Source of the DNA: Plasmodiophora brassicae
Lineage: Eukaryota; Endomyxa; Phytomyxea; Plasmodiophorida; Plasmodiophoridae
Assembly (NCBI GenBank): GCA_039704465.1
Contig: JASFAU010000013.1
Span: 930,001-994,000, forward strand
Length of the DNA: 64,000 nucleotides
Reading direction: 5' to 3'
In this document: piece by piece, positions 34,101 to 43,256 of the stretch
How positions within the stretch are numbered: position 1 is the first letter of the stretch
Layout: every line of letters begins with the position of its first letter
Program-made: the position numbers and the translations under genes
The notes under the pieces: model-generated
Seen by the model: the letters and a program-made list of their open reading frames with translations, nothing else
Databases searched by the model: none
What the model was told of the DNA's origin: nothing

Positions 34101-36503
34101 AGGCATGGCTGGAATGATCTGCATGACAAAGCATTCGAAGAGCTGAAGGAATTGATTGGGAGAAACACTCAGCTGGCATATCCCAGAGAGGATATGATTC
34201 AGTGCGTGTTTGCAGACGCCAGTAAGTTCCACAGAGCGGGAATGGTAACGCAAATCCCATTGGAAGATAAGGACCAACCAGTGTGGGAAGCCAACCACCA
34301 ACCACTAGGATTCACAGGACACAAATTCACAGGCTCAGAGTTGAACTGGTCGACACCAGACAAAGAAGCCAGTGCCCTGTTGGACGTGGTAGAAAAACTG
34401 GACTATCTCCTACAAACGGGAAAACCATTCAGACTGTACACAGACCACAGGAACCTCATGCACATATACAACCCACAGAAGTGCACACAACCAGCGGCAG
34501 AGCGGTTGGAACGCTGGGGAATGAAGCTGAGGAAGTACAAGTTCACGATTGAACATATTCCTGGGGAGAAGAATGTGTGGACGGATTTGCAGACACGATG
34601 GGGAGTGGACAATGGTCTCAGAAGAGATGCTGATTTGGAAACCCAAATCGACACCGGACAAGTAAAGTACGAGGACGCCACAAACGTCTTCCGAATACTT
34701 CGAATTCGAAGTGATGAGGATCGCTCCAGTGATCCGGAAGCTTCGAATGGGGACGTGGGGAATGAGGATCGAGTGAGTTATCCGGAAACCCATGAACGCG
34801 GTGTACCCAATAATAGTGGGCGGGAGAATGAGGATCAAGTGAGTTATCCGGAAATCCACAACCGCTGGGGGCAACTCGCTGACAAATTCCGAGTCCAACC
34901 CATGCTAGAAAAGAAGCTTGTTTGGCCAACTGAGGAAGAAATCAGAGAGAGGCAATCAAAGTTCATGGCGAACAACAAGCAAAACGACCTGAAGAAGAGC
35001 GACGCAGGCCTGCTAGTCAACAGCAGAGGCCAAATAGTCATCCCGTCAGAAGATATGGAGCTCAGGATCAGGCTAACAGTCATTGCGCACGCTGCAGGCT
35101 TCGCGCATCGCAGCATCAATGACATGACACAACTTCTAAGGAAGAAGTTCCTTTGGAATGGCATATCAGGGGACATTAAGCGCATAGCCAGAGGCTGCCT
35201 GCACTGCAGACCCACGAGAGGTGGTGAGGTGTGTCCCAGGCCATTAGGCCATGCATGTCATGTAACCAGGCGTGGACAGGTACTCCACATGGATTATCTG
35301 TACATGATGCCGTCAAAGGAAGAGGCAGGACATGATTTCAAATGGATTCTCGTACTGAGAGATGACCTCTCGGGACTTGTACACCTCGTGCCGACTGTTG
35401 TACCAGATAGTCTGACAACACTACAGGCACTGATGGAATGGAGATCCAAGTCAGGAACACCAGAAATCATAGTCTCCGACCAGGCATCGTATTTCATGTC
35501 TGAGGTCACTAGGGAGTACAGTAAGCTTTGCAATGTTAAGAACATTGGACAACCGCTTACATACACTATCCCAACGGAACGGTTGAAGTAGTCAACAAGC
35601 ATGTGCTGGCACTATTCCGTGCCATTTGTTCCGACCTCCGATGGCAGAAAGAAGGAATGGCCATGGCTAATCAAGGTGGTAGAGCATGTGCTCAATCATC
35701 GGCCACAGCAAAGACTGGGAGGGCGAGCGCCTGTGCAGGTTCACAGTGGGGTAGAACCAGATGACCCACTAGAAGCAGTCTGCATGAATCCCACACGGGA
35801 AACACAAGTCAGTGTTGCCCAACTCACGTCTGAGAGAATCCAAACTCTCACCGACGAGCTTACAGCCGGACTGAATGAGATGCACAAAGAAGCAGCAGAT
35901 CTCAGCAAGCGCCAGAGAGCGCAACGGCGAGAAAAAGCGTCGGGAAATCGGAAGCCACCAAATGTATATCAAGGGGATTTCGTTCTGCGAGCAGAAACGC
36001 TCAGGCCTGGAGAGCAACTATTTCTGAAATGGCGAGGGCCATACCGTGTTACTGAGGTTCACTCCAACTACATCTTCGAGGTCGAAGATCTAGTGAATGG
36101 GGATCATCACATTGTACACGGAAGTAGACTCCAATTCTATTGCGATCAGAAGCTCAACGTTACAGAAGAACTCAAAGAACAAATAGCCTATGACAATGCT
36201 ACATTGCAAATCCAAGAAATAATGGATGCACGTAAGAATCGTGAGCAAACCATGGAATTACGCATACGATGGCGGGGCTGCAGCGATGAGGAATCCACAT
36301 GGGAACCGGCAAGCGTCATCATTGAAGATCAGCCCAAAATGGTGCAAGTTTTCATCAATGGACATAGTAGTCATGCATTGGCGGAAGAATTGCAGAAAAT
36401 GCTGCCGCAATCATTGCAGAAAACCAGGTCCCAGAGGAAACCAGTCAAACGAAAGACGCCAGGTCAGGCAGATGCCCCGACCAAGCGGCGACGTCGCAAC
36501 TAG
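31146..36503 (+). mobile_element. B2: Ty3/gypsy-like retroelement, lineage B
   Basis: The coding interior of a second lineage B family: Gag and Pol in one frame, with the same RT variant and C-terminal chromodomain as B1 but different sequence. A possible polypurine tract (GAAAAAAGAG) followed by TGTGACGG at about 36643-36660 could mark the start of a 3' LTR, though I see no matching 5' copy. Confidence 0.85.
31146..36503 (+). pseudogene. B2 Gag-Pol polyprotein with frameshifts in integrase
   Basis: A single frame runs from about 31146 (first ATG 31291, MNAGLEQSREKAERE) to 35591. It contains Gag, a zinc knuckle CWFCNGPHTLRDC (x3 between Cys and His), a protease with intact ILDSGADRTLIP, RT with FSLDAFKGFWLMPL and the catalytic IIWIDDILGHAKT, RNase H (VFADASKFHRAGMV, YTDHRNLMHIY), and integrase HHCC with the first two acids (HMDYLYM, VSDQASYF). 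One-base shifts at about 35565 and 35655 bracket the YPNGTVEVVN segment with the third catalytic acid. The frame then continues (EWPWLIKVVEHVLNHRP) to the chromodomain (LRIRWRGCSDEESTWEPAS) and a basic tail ending at 36503. Integrase is therefore inactivated in this copy; everything before it looks functional. Confidence 0.87.
34712..34856 (+). repeat. Three imperfect 30-bp repeats between RNase H and integrase of B2
   Basis: GATGAGGATCG...GATCCGGAA, then AATGAGGATCGAGTGAGT and AATGAGGATCAAGTGAGT each followed by TATCCGGAA. They encode EDR/EDQ-VSYPE-type repeats, a local in-frame expansion of an acidic linker absent from B1. Confidence 0.75.
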
Positions 36504-36881
36504 ACATTGCACAGTTATGGTCACTGAACAAGATGGTTTTTAGTGGGTTTAGCGAGTGAGCCAGAAGGCAAGCCTCGCAGTACCTTGACAAGGGTCATGG
36601 TCTCAGGGCCGCTCGACATCACGACGACGTCGAGGTCCGCCGCGAAAAAAGAGTGTGACGGACTGGGGAAAACATAACCTACGGAAGAATGATTTCCACA
36701 TAATAGAGCTATCCGTAAACCCCCTAAACTGACAGCGAGTCACAGTCTGTTCACCACCAGAATGGGTGCGCGGCCTCGTCATGAGGTTCCAAATATAGAC
36801 TGGCAGGCAAACTTTGAAAGGCCTCTGGGACGGTCCCCCAAAAAGTTTTCAACTTCACTCTGAGTTGCAACAGTGGTCGTC
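36504..36881. other. Spacer between B2 and the A1 target
   Basis: No gene. It may hold the 3' untranslated region of B2. Confidence 0.35.
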
Positions 36882-37090
36882 ATGGACACGTCATCGTCGT
36901 CTTCCAGCGAGAGCGAGGCCGGCGTTCAGGCGATTGCGGCACCAGTAGGCCATGGCCAGCCCGACCAGTCCGAATTCGAGCCGAAGGGAAAGAAGGTTCG
37001 CGAGTTCGTGTCCACTGAGCACATCTCTGCGCTGGCTGACAGCTACTACTCGCACTTCGAGCATTACTGCGAGGGCCGCAAGAAGGCGGT
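36882..37090 (+). pseudogene. Unrecognised ORF start interrupted by A1
   Basis: ATG 36882 opens MDTSSSSSSESEAGVQAIAA, then KGKKVREFVSTEHISALADS and YYSHFEHYCEGRKKA, all coding-like. The frame runs into the A1 LTR at 37091 and stops inside it. The other half is not found in the window. It could be a host gene or an unrelated element's ORF; no family is recognised. Confidence 0.45.
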
Positions 37091-37210
37091 TGTAACGCCT
37101 GAACGGGCGCGTTGGCAAATGGCGCCCCAAATGGCGCCGACGGCAATAAAGTCCGAGACGACCGCGGACCGACGGCAGTCGGTCAACGCGTGAGTCAGTT
37201 GAACCTGACA
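37091..37210 (+). repeat. A1 5' LTR
   Basis: 120 bp, TGTAAC...CTGACA, near-identical to the two LTRs at 7.7-9.0 kb. AATAAA lies at 37145-37150. AGTCGGTCAA (37177-37186), shortly after it, is the reverse complement of the sequence just beyond the LTR. Confidence 0.93.
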
Positions 37211-37212
37211 GT

Positions 37213-37222
37213 TTGACCGACT
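37213..37222 (+). promoter_or_regulatory. Presumed self-priming site (PBS) of A1
   Basis: TTGACCGACT begins three bases after the LTR and is the exact reverse complement of AGTCGGTCAA at 37177-37186. It does not start TGG as tRNA-complementary sites normally do. In the Tf1/sushi group the 5' end of the element RNA folds back on such a site; that model is inferred here. Confidence 0.72.
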
Positions 37223-37225
37223 ACC

Positions 37226-38167
37226 ATGCCGGAGACGCGAGCAACCCGGAAGACGAACGACGACAAGCCTGCCGAGACGGTAACGACTGACGGGATCGAG
37301 ACGACTGACGAGGAGGCGATGGAGAAGAGGATCGCGAAGGCAGTGGCGGACGCGCTGCGCGCCCAGAGGGCCGAATTTGAGGAGATGCTCCGACGGGAGC
37401 GGGCGGAACGGGCGTTGACTGCTGCGACCGAGGCGATACGCTCCCAACCGCCGGCACATATCGACGACCTAGGAACGCGAACGCTGAACGTCACCGTCGA
37501 TTTTCAGTCATTTTCGGGCAACTTTGCAATCGACGCCATCACCGCCCGGGATTGGCTAGAGATGTTCTCCGACTTCGCACGGCTCGACCTGCGTTCGCAG
37601 GAACCGTTGCCTCGCACGGCCCGAAACCTGCTCTCGTCCCGCCTGGTCGGCGACGCGCGGGAGCTGTATTTTGCGGCGGCGCCGACGACGCCGACCGAGT
37701 TGACAGCGTCACTGACTGGTGCGTTCCCGGAATCGACACCGCGTGCCGCCAAGGAGGCATTCGAGCATTTCCGCCGGACGACGCCCAGCATCGACGTGCA
37801 CGTCGTGCGATTCCGGTGCCTGTACCTACGGGCCCGCCGGCTGAACCCGCGGGAATGCGACTACACCGAGGAGACGCTAGCGGAATACTTTCGCAATTCC
37901 TTGCACGTCGCACTGAGCGAGGAACTCTACAAATGGCAGCTCGTCACCTTGGACGCCATGATCGCGAAGGTCCGGCACCTAGAGCCCGCATACCCGTTTG
38001 TCCCGCCGCAAGTGAACCAGCTGACGGCAGGCCAACAGACGGTACCGCTGACCGACGACGAGCGCGCGCGATGCCTACGCGAGGGACGCTGTTTCCGATG
38101 CAAGGCGCACGGTCACCGGTCGCGCGAGTGCCCTCTCCGCGCCCAGCCGGGAAACGGGGAAGGGTGA
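37226..38167 (+). CDS. A1 Gag
   Basis: 313 residues from ATG 37226 (MPETRATRKTNDDKPAET). An acidic N terminus is followed by a coiled helix (AVADALRAQRAEFEEMLRRE) and a capsid-like domain typical of chromovirus Gag (AITARDWLEMFSDFARLDLR, FRCLYLRARRLNPRECDYTE). It ends with a canonical zinc knuckle CFRCKAHGHRSREC (C-x2-C-x4-H-x4-C). The stop TGA at 38165-38167 comes only ten bases after a slippery heptamer, so a fraction of ribosomes would continue into Pol. No frame break. Confidence 0.92.
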   Translation: MPETRATRKTNDDKPAETVTTDGIETTDEEAMEKRIAKAVADALRAQRAEFEEMLRRERAERALTAATEAIRSQPPAHIDDLGTRTLNVTVDFQSFSGNFAIDAITARDWLEMFSDFARLDLRSQEPLPRTARNLLSSRLVGDARELYFAAAPTTPTELTASLTGAFPESTPRAAKEAFEHFRRTTPSIDVHVVRFRCLYLRARRLNPRECDYTEETLAEYFRNSLHVALSEELYKWQLVTLDAMIAKVRHLEPAYPFVPPQVNQLTAGQQTVPLTDDERARCLREGRCFRCKAHGHRSRECPLRAQPGNGEG

Positions 38168-38192
38168 TCGGACCCGGGTTCGACGATCACCC
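38149..38192 (+). promoter_or_regulatory. Programmed -1 frameshift signal between gag and pol of A1
   Basis: The slippery heptamer GGGAAAC (38149-38155) sits in the gag frame exactly as G GGA AAC. A 6-nt spacer (38156-38161) precedes a perfect 9-bp stem, GGGTGATCG (38162-38170) with CGATCACCC (38184-38192), around a 13-nt loop. Shifting back one base leads straight into the open Pol frame (RGRVIGPGFDDHPLNSS). The gag stop lies within the stem. Confidence 0.85.
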
Positions 38193-41100
38193 ATTAAATT
38201 CCTCATTCCACGAACCCGACTGCTTAATCCTTACTTCGCTTCATCTCGCCCAACGCCCGTTCGTTCAATCGCCTATCGTGGACATCTCCATCACATGCAG
38301 AGGCATCACGTTCACGACGAAGGCCCTCCTGGATTGCGGCGCGACAGGCTCGTTCATCGACTGGGCTCTAGTGCGACAGCACGGCATCCCTTGTCGACGC
38401 AAACCGGACCCTGTATCCGTCAAGGTCGTTGATGGGCGAGCACTTACGCCGATCTCGCAAGAGACCGTTCCGCTCTCCTCTGTGGTCAATGGGGTATTCG
38501 CCGATCAACACCTCGTCCTCAACGTCATCCATTCGCCGAATCATCCCATTATCTTGGGCATGCCGTGGCTGGACTTCCATAATCCCGACGTGAACTGGCG
38601 GTTGAGATCGACGACGCGACGCTACGCCTGCCGCTGCGGCAACGCCGCCCCGAGTCCCGATCACAGCGAGCCGATCCCGAGAGCGACGGGCGCCAACATG
38701 GTCGCCACCGCGACGGAGACTAGTTCACTGGGAGACGAGCATGGGCCTGAGCCGGAACCTGTGCCCGACGACCCTATACCACGAGACGACGACAGTCCTA
38801 TGCCGCGATCGCCACCACTAGCGCCGGCGGACGCCACGCCGCGGCATCCAGCGTTAGAGACAGCTGCCGTTAGAGACGCGCTACGTGGCGCCCCTACCGA
38901 CCGACCGGACTGGACTACGCACCACGCCGTTCACGTCACGTCCTTGCTCCTGGGGCCGCACTGGAGTCGCGTCGCGCCTGCCGATTGTTCCCCCTTGCAA
39001 CACGCGCTGCCGCTGACCATTCACAACCTGTCGCCGCCCCGCGAAGTGCCGACGAGCCAGGCTCCGAACTTAATGACGTCCGCACAGATGGAGGACAGAA
39101 CAAACCGAGAAGAGCGACGACCGGCGTTCACGAGCACACCTGCCTTGTGGAGGGCGGGTCGCCGGACCTCGCATCCTCGCCGCCGAACCAGCTCTGATGC
39201 GTCCAGGGCCTCAGCCTTAGCCCAACCCTGTGAGCCGCGGCCGTTGAAGGACCGCTGCACTCTGCAGGCGCTGGTGCTCTGGGGCCTTCTCAGGGAGGCC
39301 GACCCCCGACTCGACATGAAACGGGCCTTCCTGGAGGTCTCCCGCATGGCGTCCGCCCTGCGCGCGCACGACGCATCCTTTGACGAATGGCTGGATCTGA
39401 GCCCATGCGACCGGACGGTCGACCCTCCGGGCGGAGGCGACACTTCGCAGCATCCTCTACCGGCCACCACCGACGACACTGAGGAGATGGCCACGGCACC
39501 CCCCGACATGACTGTTGACGATTTCCACATTCGCACGGTGGCGCCGGACGAGTTCTTCAACGACGCATACGAGGATGGCACGAATTGTTACATGATCCAT
39601 ACGACATGGACGACGCCTGGTTCCACGCACGACACGCAGCTTCCCGCCAAGTATGCAGGCTTCGCCGATGTGTTCGATGAAGCGGCCGCGTCTCGACTAC
39701 CGGAACATCGGGCCTTCGATTGTGCCATCGACTTGCACACCGGGAAGGAACCGCCGTTCGGCCGCCTTTATGGACTATCGCCACGTGAGCAGGAAGCTAT
39801 GAAGGTGTACCTGACGACCAACCTCGAGTCCGGCTTCATTCGCCCGTCGAAATCCCCGGCTGGCGCCCCCGTTCTGTTCGCTAAGAAGAAGGATGGATCG
39901 TTGCGGTTTTGCGTCGACTATCGCGGGCTGAACGCCGTAACGATCAGAAACCGGTATCCCGTTCCTCTCGTCGACCAGAGCCTTGCCCAACTAAGCTCGG
40001 CCAAGATATTCACCAAGATCGATCTCCGCTCGGCCTACCATCAAGTCCGGATCCGGGAAGGCGACGAATGGAAAACCGCGTTTCGCACACCGTTTGGACT
40101 CTTCGAGTATTTGGTGATGCCGTTCGGGCTGGCCAATGGACCCACCGCATTCCAAGGGTTCATGAACGACCTGTTCCGGGACTACTTGGACGTATTCGTC
40201 CTCGTGTACTTCGACGACATCTTGATATTTTCTCGCAATCCGGAGGACCATGAACGCCACGTTCGCCTCGTCCTGGAACGTCTCCGCGAGGCGAAGCTCT
40301 TTGGGAAGCTCAGCAAGTGCGCCTTCGACGCTTCCGAGGTCGAGTTCCTCGGCTACGTCGTTTCTAACAACGGCGTCCGAATAGACCAGGCCCGAATCGA
40401 CACGATCCTAGCTTGGGAGCCGCCCGGCGATGCGCACGCTGTCCGAGTCTTCCTGGGGTTTGCCAACTTCTACCGCAAGTTCATCGCGCATTATGGAGAG
40501 ATTGTCTTGCCACTCACCGACCTCACGAAGGACAACGTGGACTTTCACTGGGGAGCTGAAGAAGATGCCGCATTCCGCACCTTGAAAGCCGCGTTCACGT
40601 CTCCTCCGATCCTGACGCACTTCAATCCCGACCGGCCGTGCGAAGTCGAGACGGACGCATCCGACTTCGCCCTCGCCATGGTACTGTCGCAGCGCGACGA
40701 CGACGGCGAACTGCACCCGATTGCGTTCTACTCGAGGAAGTTGACCCCGGAAGAGATTAACTACAAGATGCACGATAAGGAGCTACTACCGATCGTGGAA
40801 GGCTTCCAGAAATGGCGCCAGTTCCTGGACTCGGCGCAGCACCAGACGCTCGTCTACAGCGACCACAGGAACCTGCAATGGTTTCTCAGCAGCCAAAAGT
40901 TGTCGAGACGACAAGTTCGCTGGGCGCAACTCTTGGGCGAATTCGACTTCCGCATCGCCCATCGTCCGGGACGCCTTCACGGCAAACCGGACGCATTGAC
41001 GCGTCGCCCAGAGTACCGGCCAACGAAGGCGGAGGCCGACGCAGCCCAGCAAGCAACCCAAGTATTGACGGCAGCTCACTTCATCACCACTGATTCCCCC

Positions 41101-41758
41101 GTTACCAACCACGTTCTTAACTTGATTGGCGAACCGCGCAGCACCGAGAGCTTGTGGGCCCGCATCCGAACTAACCAAGCAACGGACCCCTTTGTTCAGA
41201 AGGTACTCGCACGCTTAGCCGCCCCGACACCACGGAACCGTCGCTTCCGCCAGGCCGACGGCATCCTCTACAGGGACGATCGCGTGGTGGTCTCCGGCGA
41301 CGATTGCAAGTTGGAAATCCTGAAATCGCTGCACGACGCGCAGACAGCTGGACACTTCGGCCTCGGAAAGACGCTGCACCTCGTGCTCCGCGAGTTCTGG
41401 TGGCCAGGCCTCCGCGACTACGTCAAGCACTACATCGAATCGTGCGACGTCTGCTGCCGGTCGAAAACGCCACGCCACAAACCGTCGGGACTTCTGATGC
41501 CACTTCCCCTTCCAACTCAGCTGTGGTCGTCAATCTTCATGGACTTCATCGTGAAGCTACCAACGTCGCAAGGCTGGGACTCCATTCTGGTGGTGGTTGA
41601 CAGGTACTCCAAGATGGCGCACTTCATTCCCTGCAAGGAGACCACCACAGCAGAACAGCTGGCAGACATGTTCCTCAGCAACGTGTTCCGCCTTCATGGT
41701 CTTCCAGACGATGTGACATCCGACCGAGGACCCCAATTTGTTTCCAAGTTCTGGCGCC
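38156..41758 (+). pseudogene. A1 Pol, truncated in integrase
   Basis: Entered by -1 frameshift. Protease KALLDCGATGSFIDW (Cys in the D-x-G loop, as in A3) and IILGMPWLDFHNPDVNW. A long Pro/Asp-rich linker of about 270 residues follows. RT has [36 protein letters not shown] and the catalytic LVYFDDILIFS. RNase H has ETDASDFALAMVLSQR, YSDHRNLQWFL and [19 protein letters not shown]. Integrase HHCC is H-AGHFGLGKT-CDVCC and the first two catalytic acids lie in FMDFIVKLP and TSDRGPQF. The frame is open throughout, then crosses into B3 after VSKFW and stops at 41790. The third acid and the chromodomain are missing. Confidence 0.9.
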
Positions 41759-41991
41759 TGTGCCGGCTCCAAGCTATAAGACAAGAATAGCTGTGATCCG
41801 GCTGGCCGCCCTAAGAATGACGGACATGCACGAAGTCCGCACGGAGTCCGCACGGCGTCGGCACGGCGTCCGTGGGAGCTGCAGGTCGAGGACACAGACG
41901 ACTACGCACACGGTTCGATAAACCATCACCGTTAGGACGTCACAGAGATCTCTTGAACATCCTTTCGGGGAAGGTTTCAAAGAAGGACACG

Positions 41992-43029
41992 ATGGTGGCC
42001 ACCGCGCAGGAGATGCTGTTGGAGGATGACGTCGACGATCGACAACAAGGACGGAGCGTGCAAGGCTCAACGATCGTCCTGCAGATGAACAAGGCGCCGA
42101 CCTTGAAGAGCATGGACCGCAAAGCCGTCACGACGTTCATGGCCGCGCTGAAGACGTATCGGAATCACTTCCGGGACGATCCGAACGCCAAGGGCCAGAT
42201 CCCGCGATCAGTGAAGAGTATGATCGACCCCGGTCTGCTCAGGGCGATCTGCACGTGGGAACTCGGCAAGGACGCCGAGAGGGTGACGGAGAGCGACCTG
42301 ATGGACTGGATGAAGAGGCATCTGGAACAGGATCGCTCGACGGACGCGAACATCGACCGGGAGATGCGCAAGCTGGCGATGAAGCTTACCATCACCACAC
42401 CGGCGGCAAGGTTCGTGAACCTCGTGCAGCAGTACGAGGAATTGGTCGCGCGCAACGGGTGGCAGGACCTCTTCACGTCCCGCGAGGGACGGAAGAACCT
42501 GGTCAAGTACCTATAGGGTGCTGTGCGCCCATCCGGTTTGCAAGCGCTCATGCGGACCCTCGTCATGAAGCGCCAGACCGAGCTCCAGAAGGACCCGATG
42601 GAGTTCTATCGAGTCCTTAAGGAGCGTGCAGCATCGTATGAGGAGACGATGTTGTACGCGGAGCCGGGACGGGAGGACGGCAAGGGGAAGGGAAAGGTCA
42701 AACCCACCCCGAAGAAGCGAGGGGCGCAGACGGATGACGGAGGCGATGGAGGCCGGGACACGAAACGACACCGGAAGGACCTGCGATGCTTCAATTGCGA
42801 GGAGGTTGGGCATCCAGCGTTTCGTTGCCCGAAGAAGCCTACAAAGAAACAGGTTGCAGACCTGCTGAAGGATCGCCGCAAGGTGCCAACGGGAAGGGAT
42901 GGATCCCGTAGGGCCAGAGGGATTCAGGAATCTGATAAAGAGGACCTATCGGAGTACCCATGGAGTCCAGTGGTAGGAGGTGTCAGAGGAGGCGCGGAGG
43001 ACAAGGGGCCAAGTAGTCGTTCGTATTAA
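41992..43029 (+). pseudogene. B3 Gag with a nonsense codon
   Basis: ATG 41992 opens MVATAQEMLLEDDVDDRQQG. An in-frame TAG at 42514-42516 follows KNLVKYL, then the same frame continues (GAVRPSGLQALMRTLVMKRQ) to a canonical zinc knuckle CFNCEEVGHPAFRC near 42790 and a stop at 43029. B4 has a deletion covering the stop position, so it cannot show the ancestral codon. The protease frame (+1) overlaps the last 50 nt. Confidence 0.82.
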
Positions 43030-43113
43030 CGGACATGAGGAAGACTACGTTGGGGTTCTGGACAGTGGAGCGACATCGGTTGATGTTCTGATGCCATTGA
43101 CCATAGCGCGCGA

Positions 43114-43256
43114 TGTGACGACAGAGCAAGATGTGTCAACCACACGGATTGACCGACTGAGGTCGGTCCGCGCCGTGGACGTTTATTGTACCTAGTGCGC
43201 TACGAAGGAGCCCAATTTGGTGCCGGCTGAGTCGCCAACACGACTCAGTCGTGACA
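43114..43256 (-). repeat. A3 3' LTR
   Basis: 143 bp in element sense TGTCACGACTGAG...GTCGTCACA; no difference from the 5' LTR seen by eye. The A3 reading frame runs without a stop into this LTR and ends at 43136. Confidence 0.94.

Larger units (their letters stand above)
37091..41758 (+). mobile_element. A1: chromovirus-type Ty3/gypsy element, 3'-truncated by B3
   Basis: 5' LTR, priming site, Gag, -1 frameshift signal, protease, RT, RNase H and the first part of integrase are present. At 41759 the sequence switches to the 5' end of B3 (TGTGCCGG) in the middle of the integrase core, and the remaining integrase, chromodomain and 3' LTR are not found downstream. It is the best full-length relative of the short element at 7728-8957. 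Confidence 0.9.
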
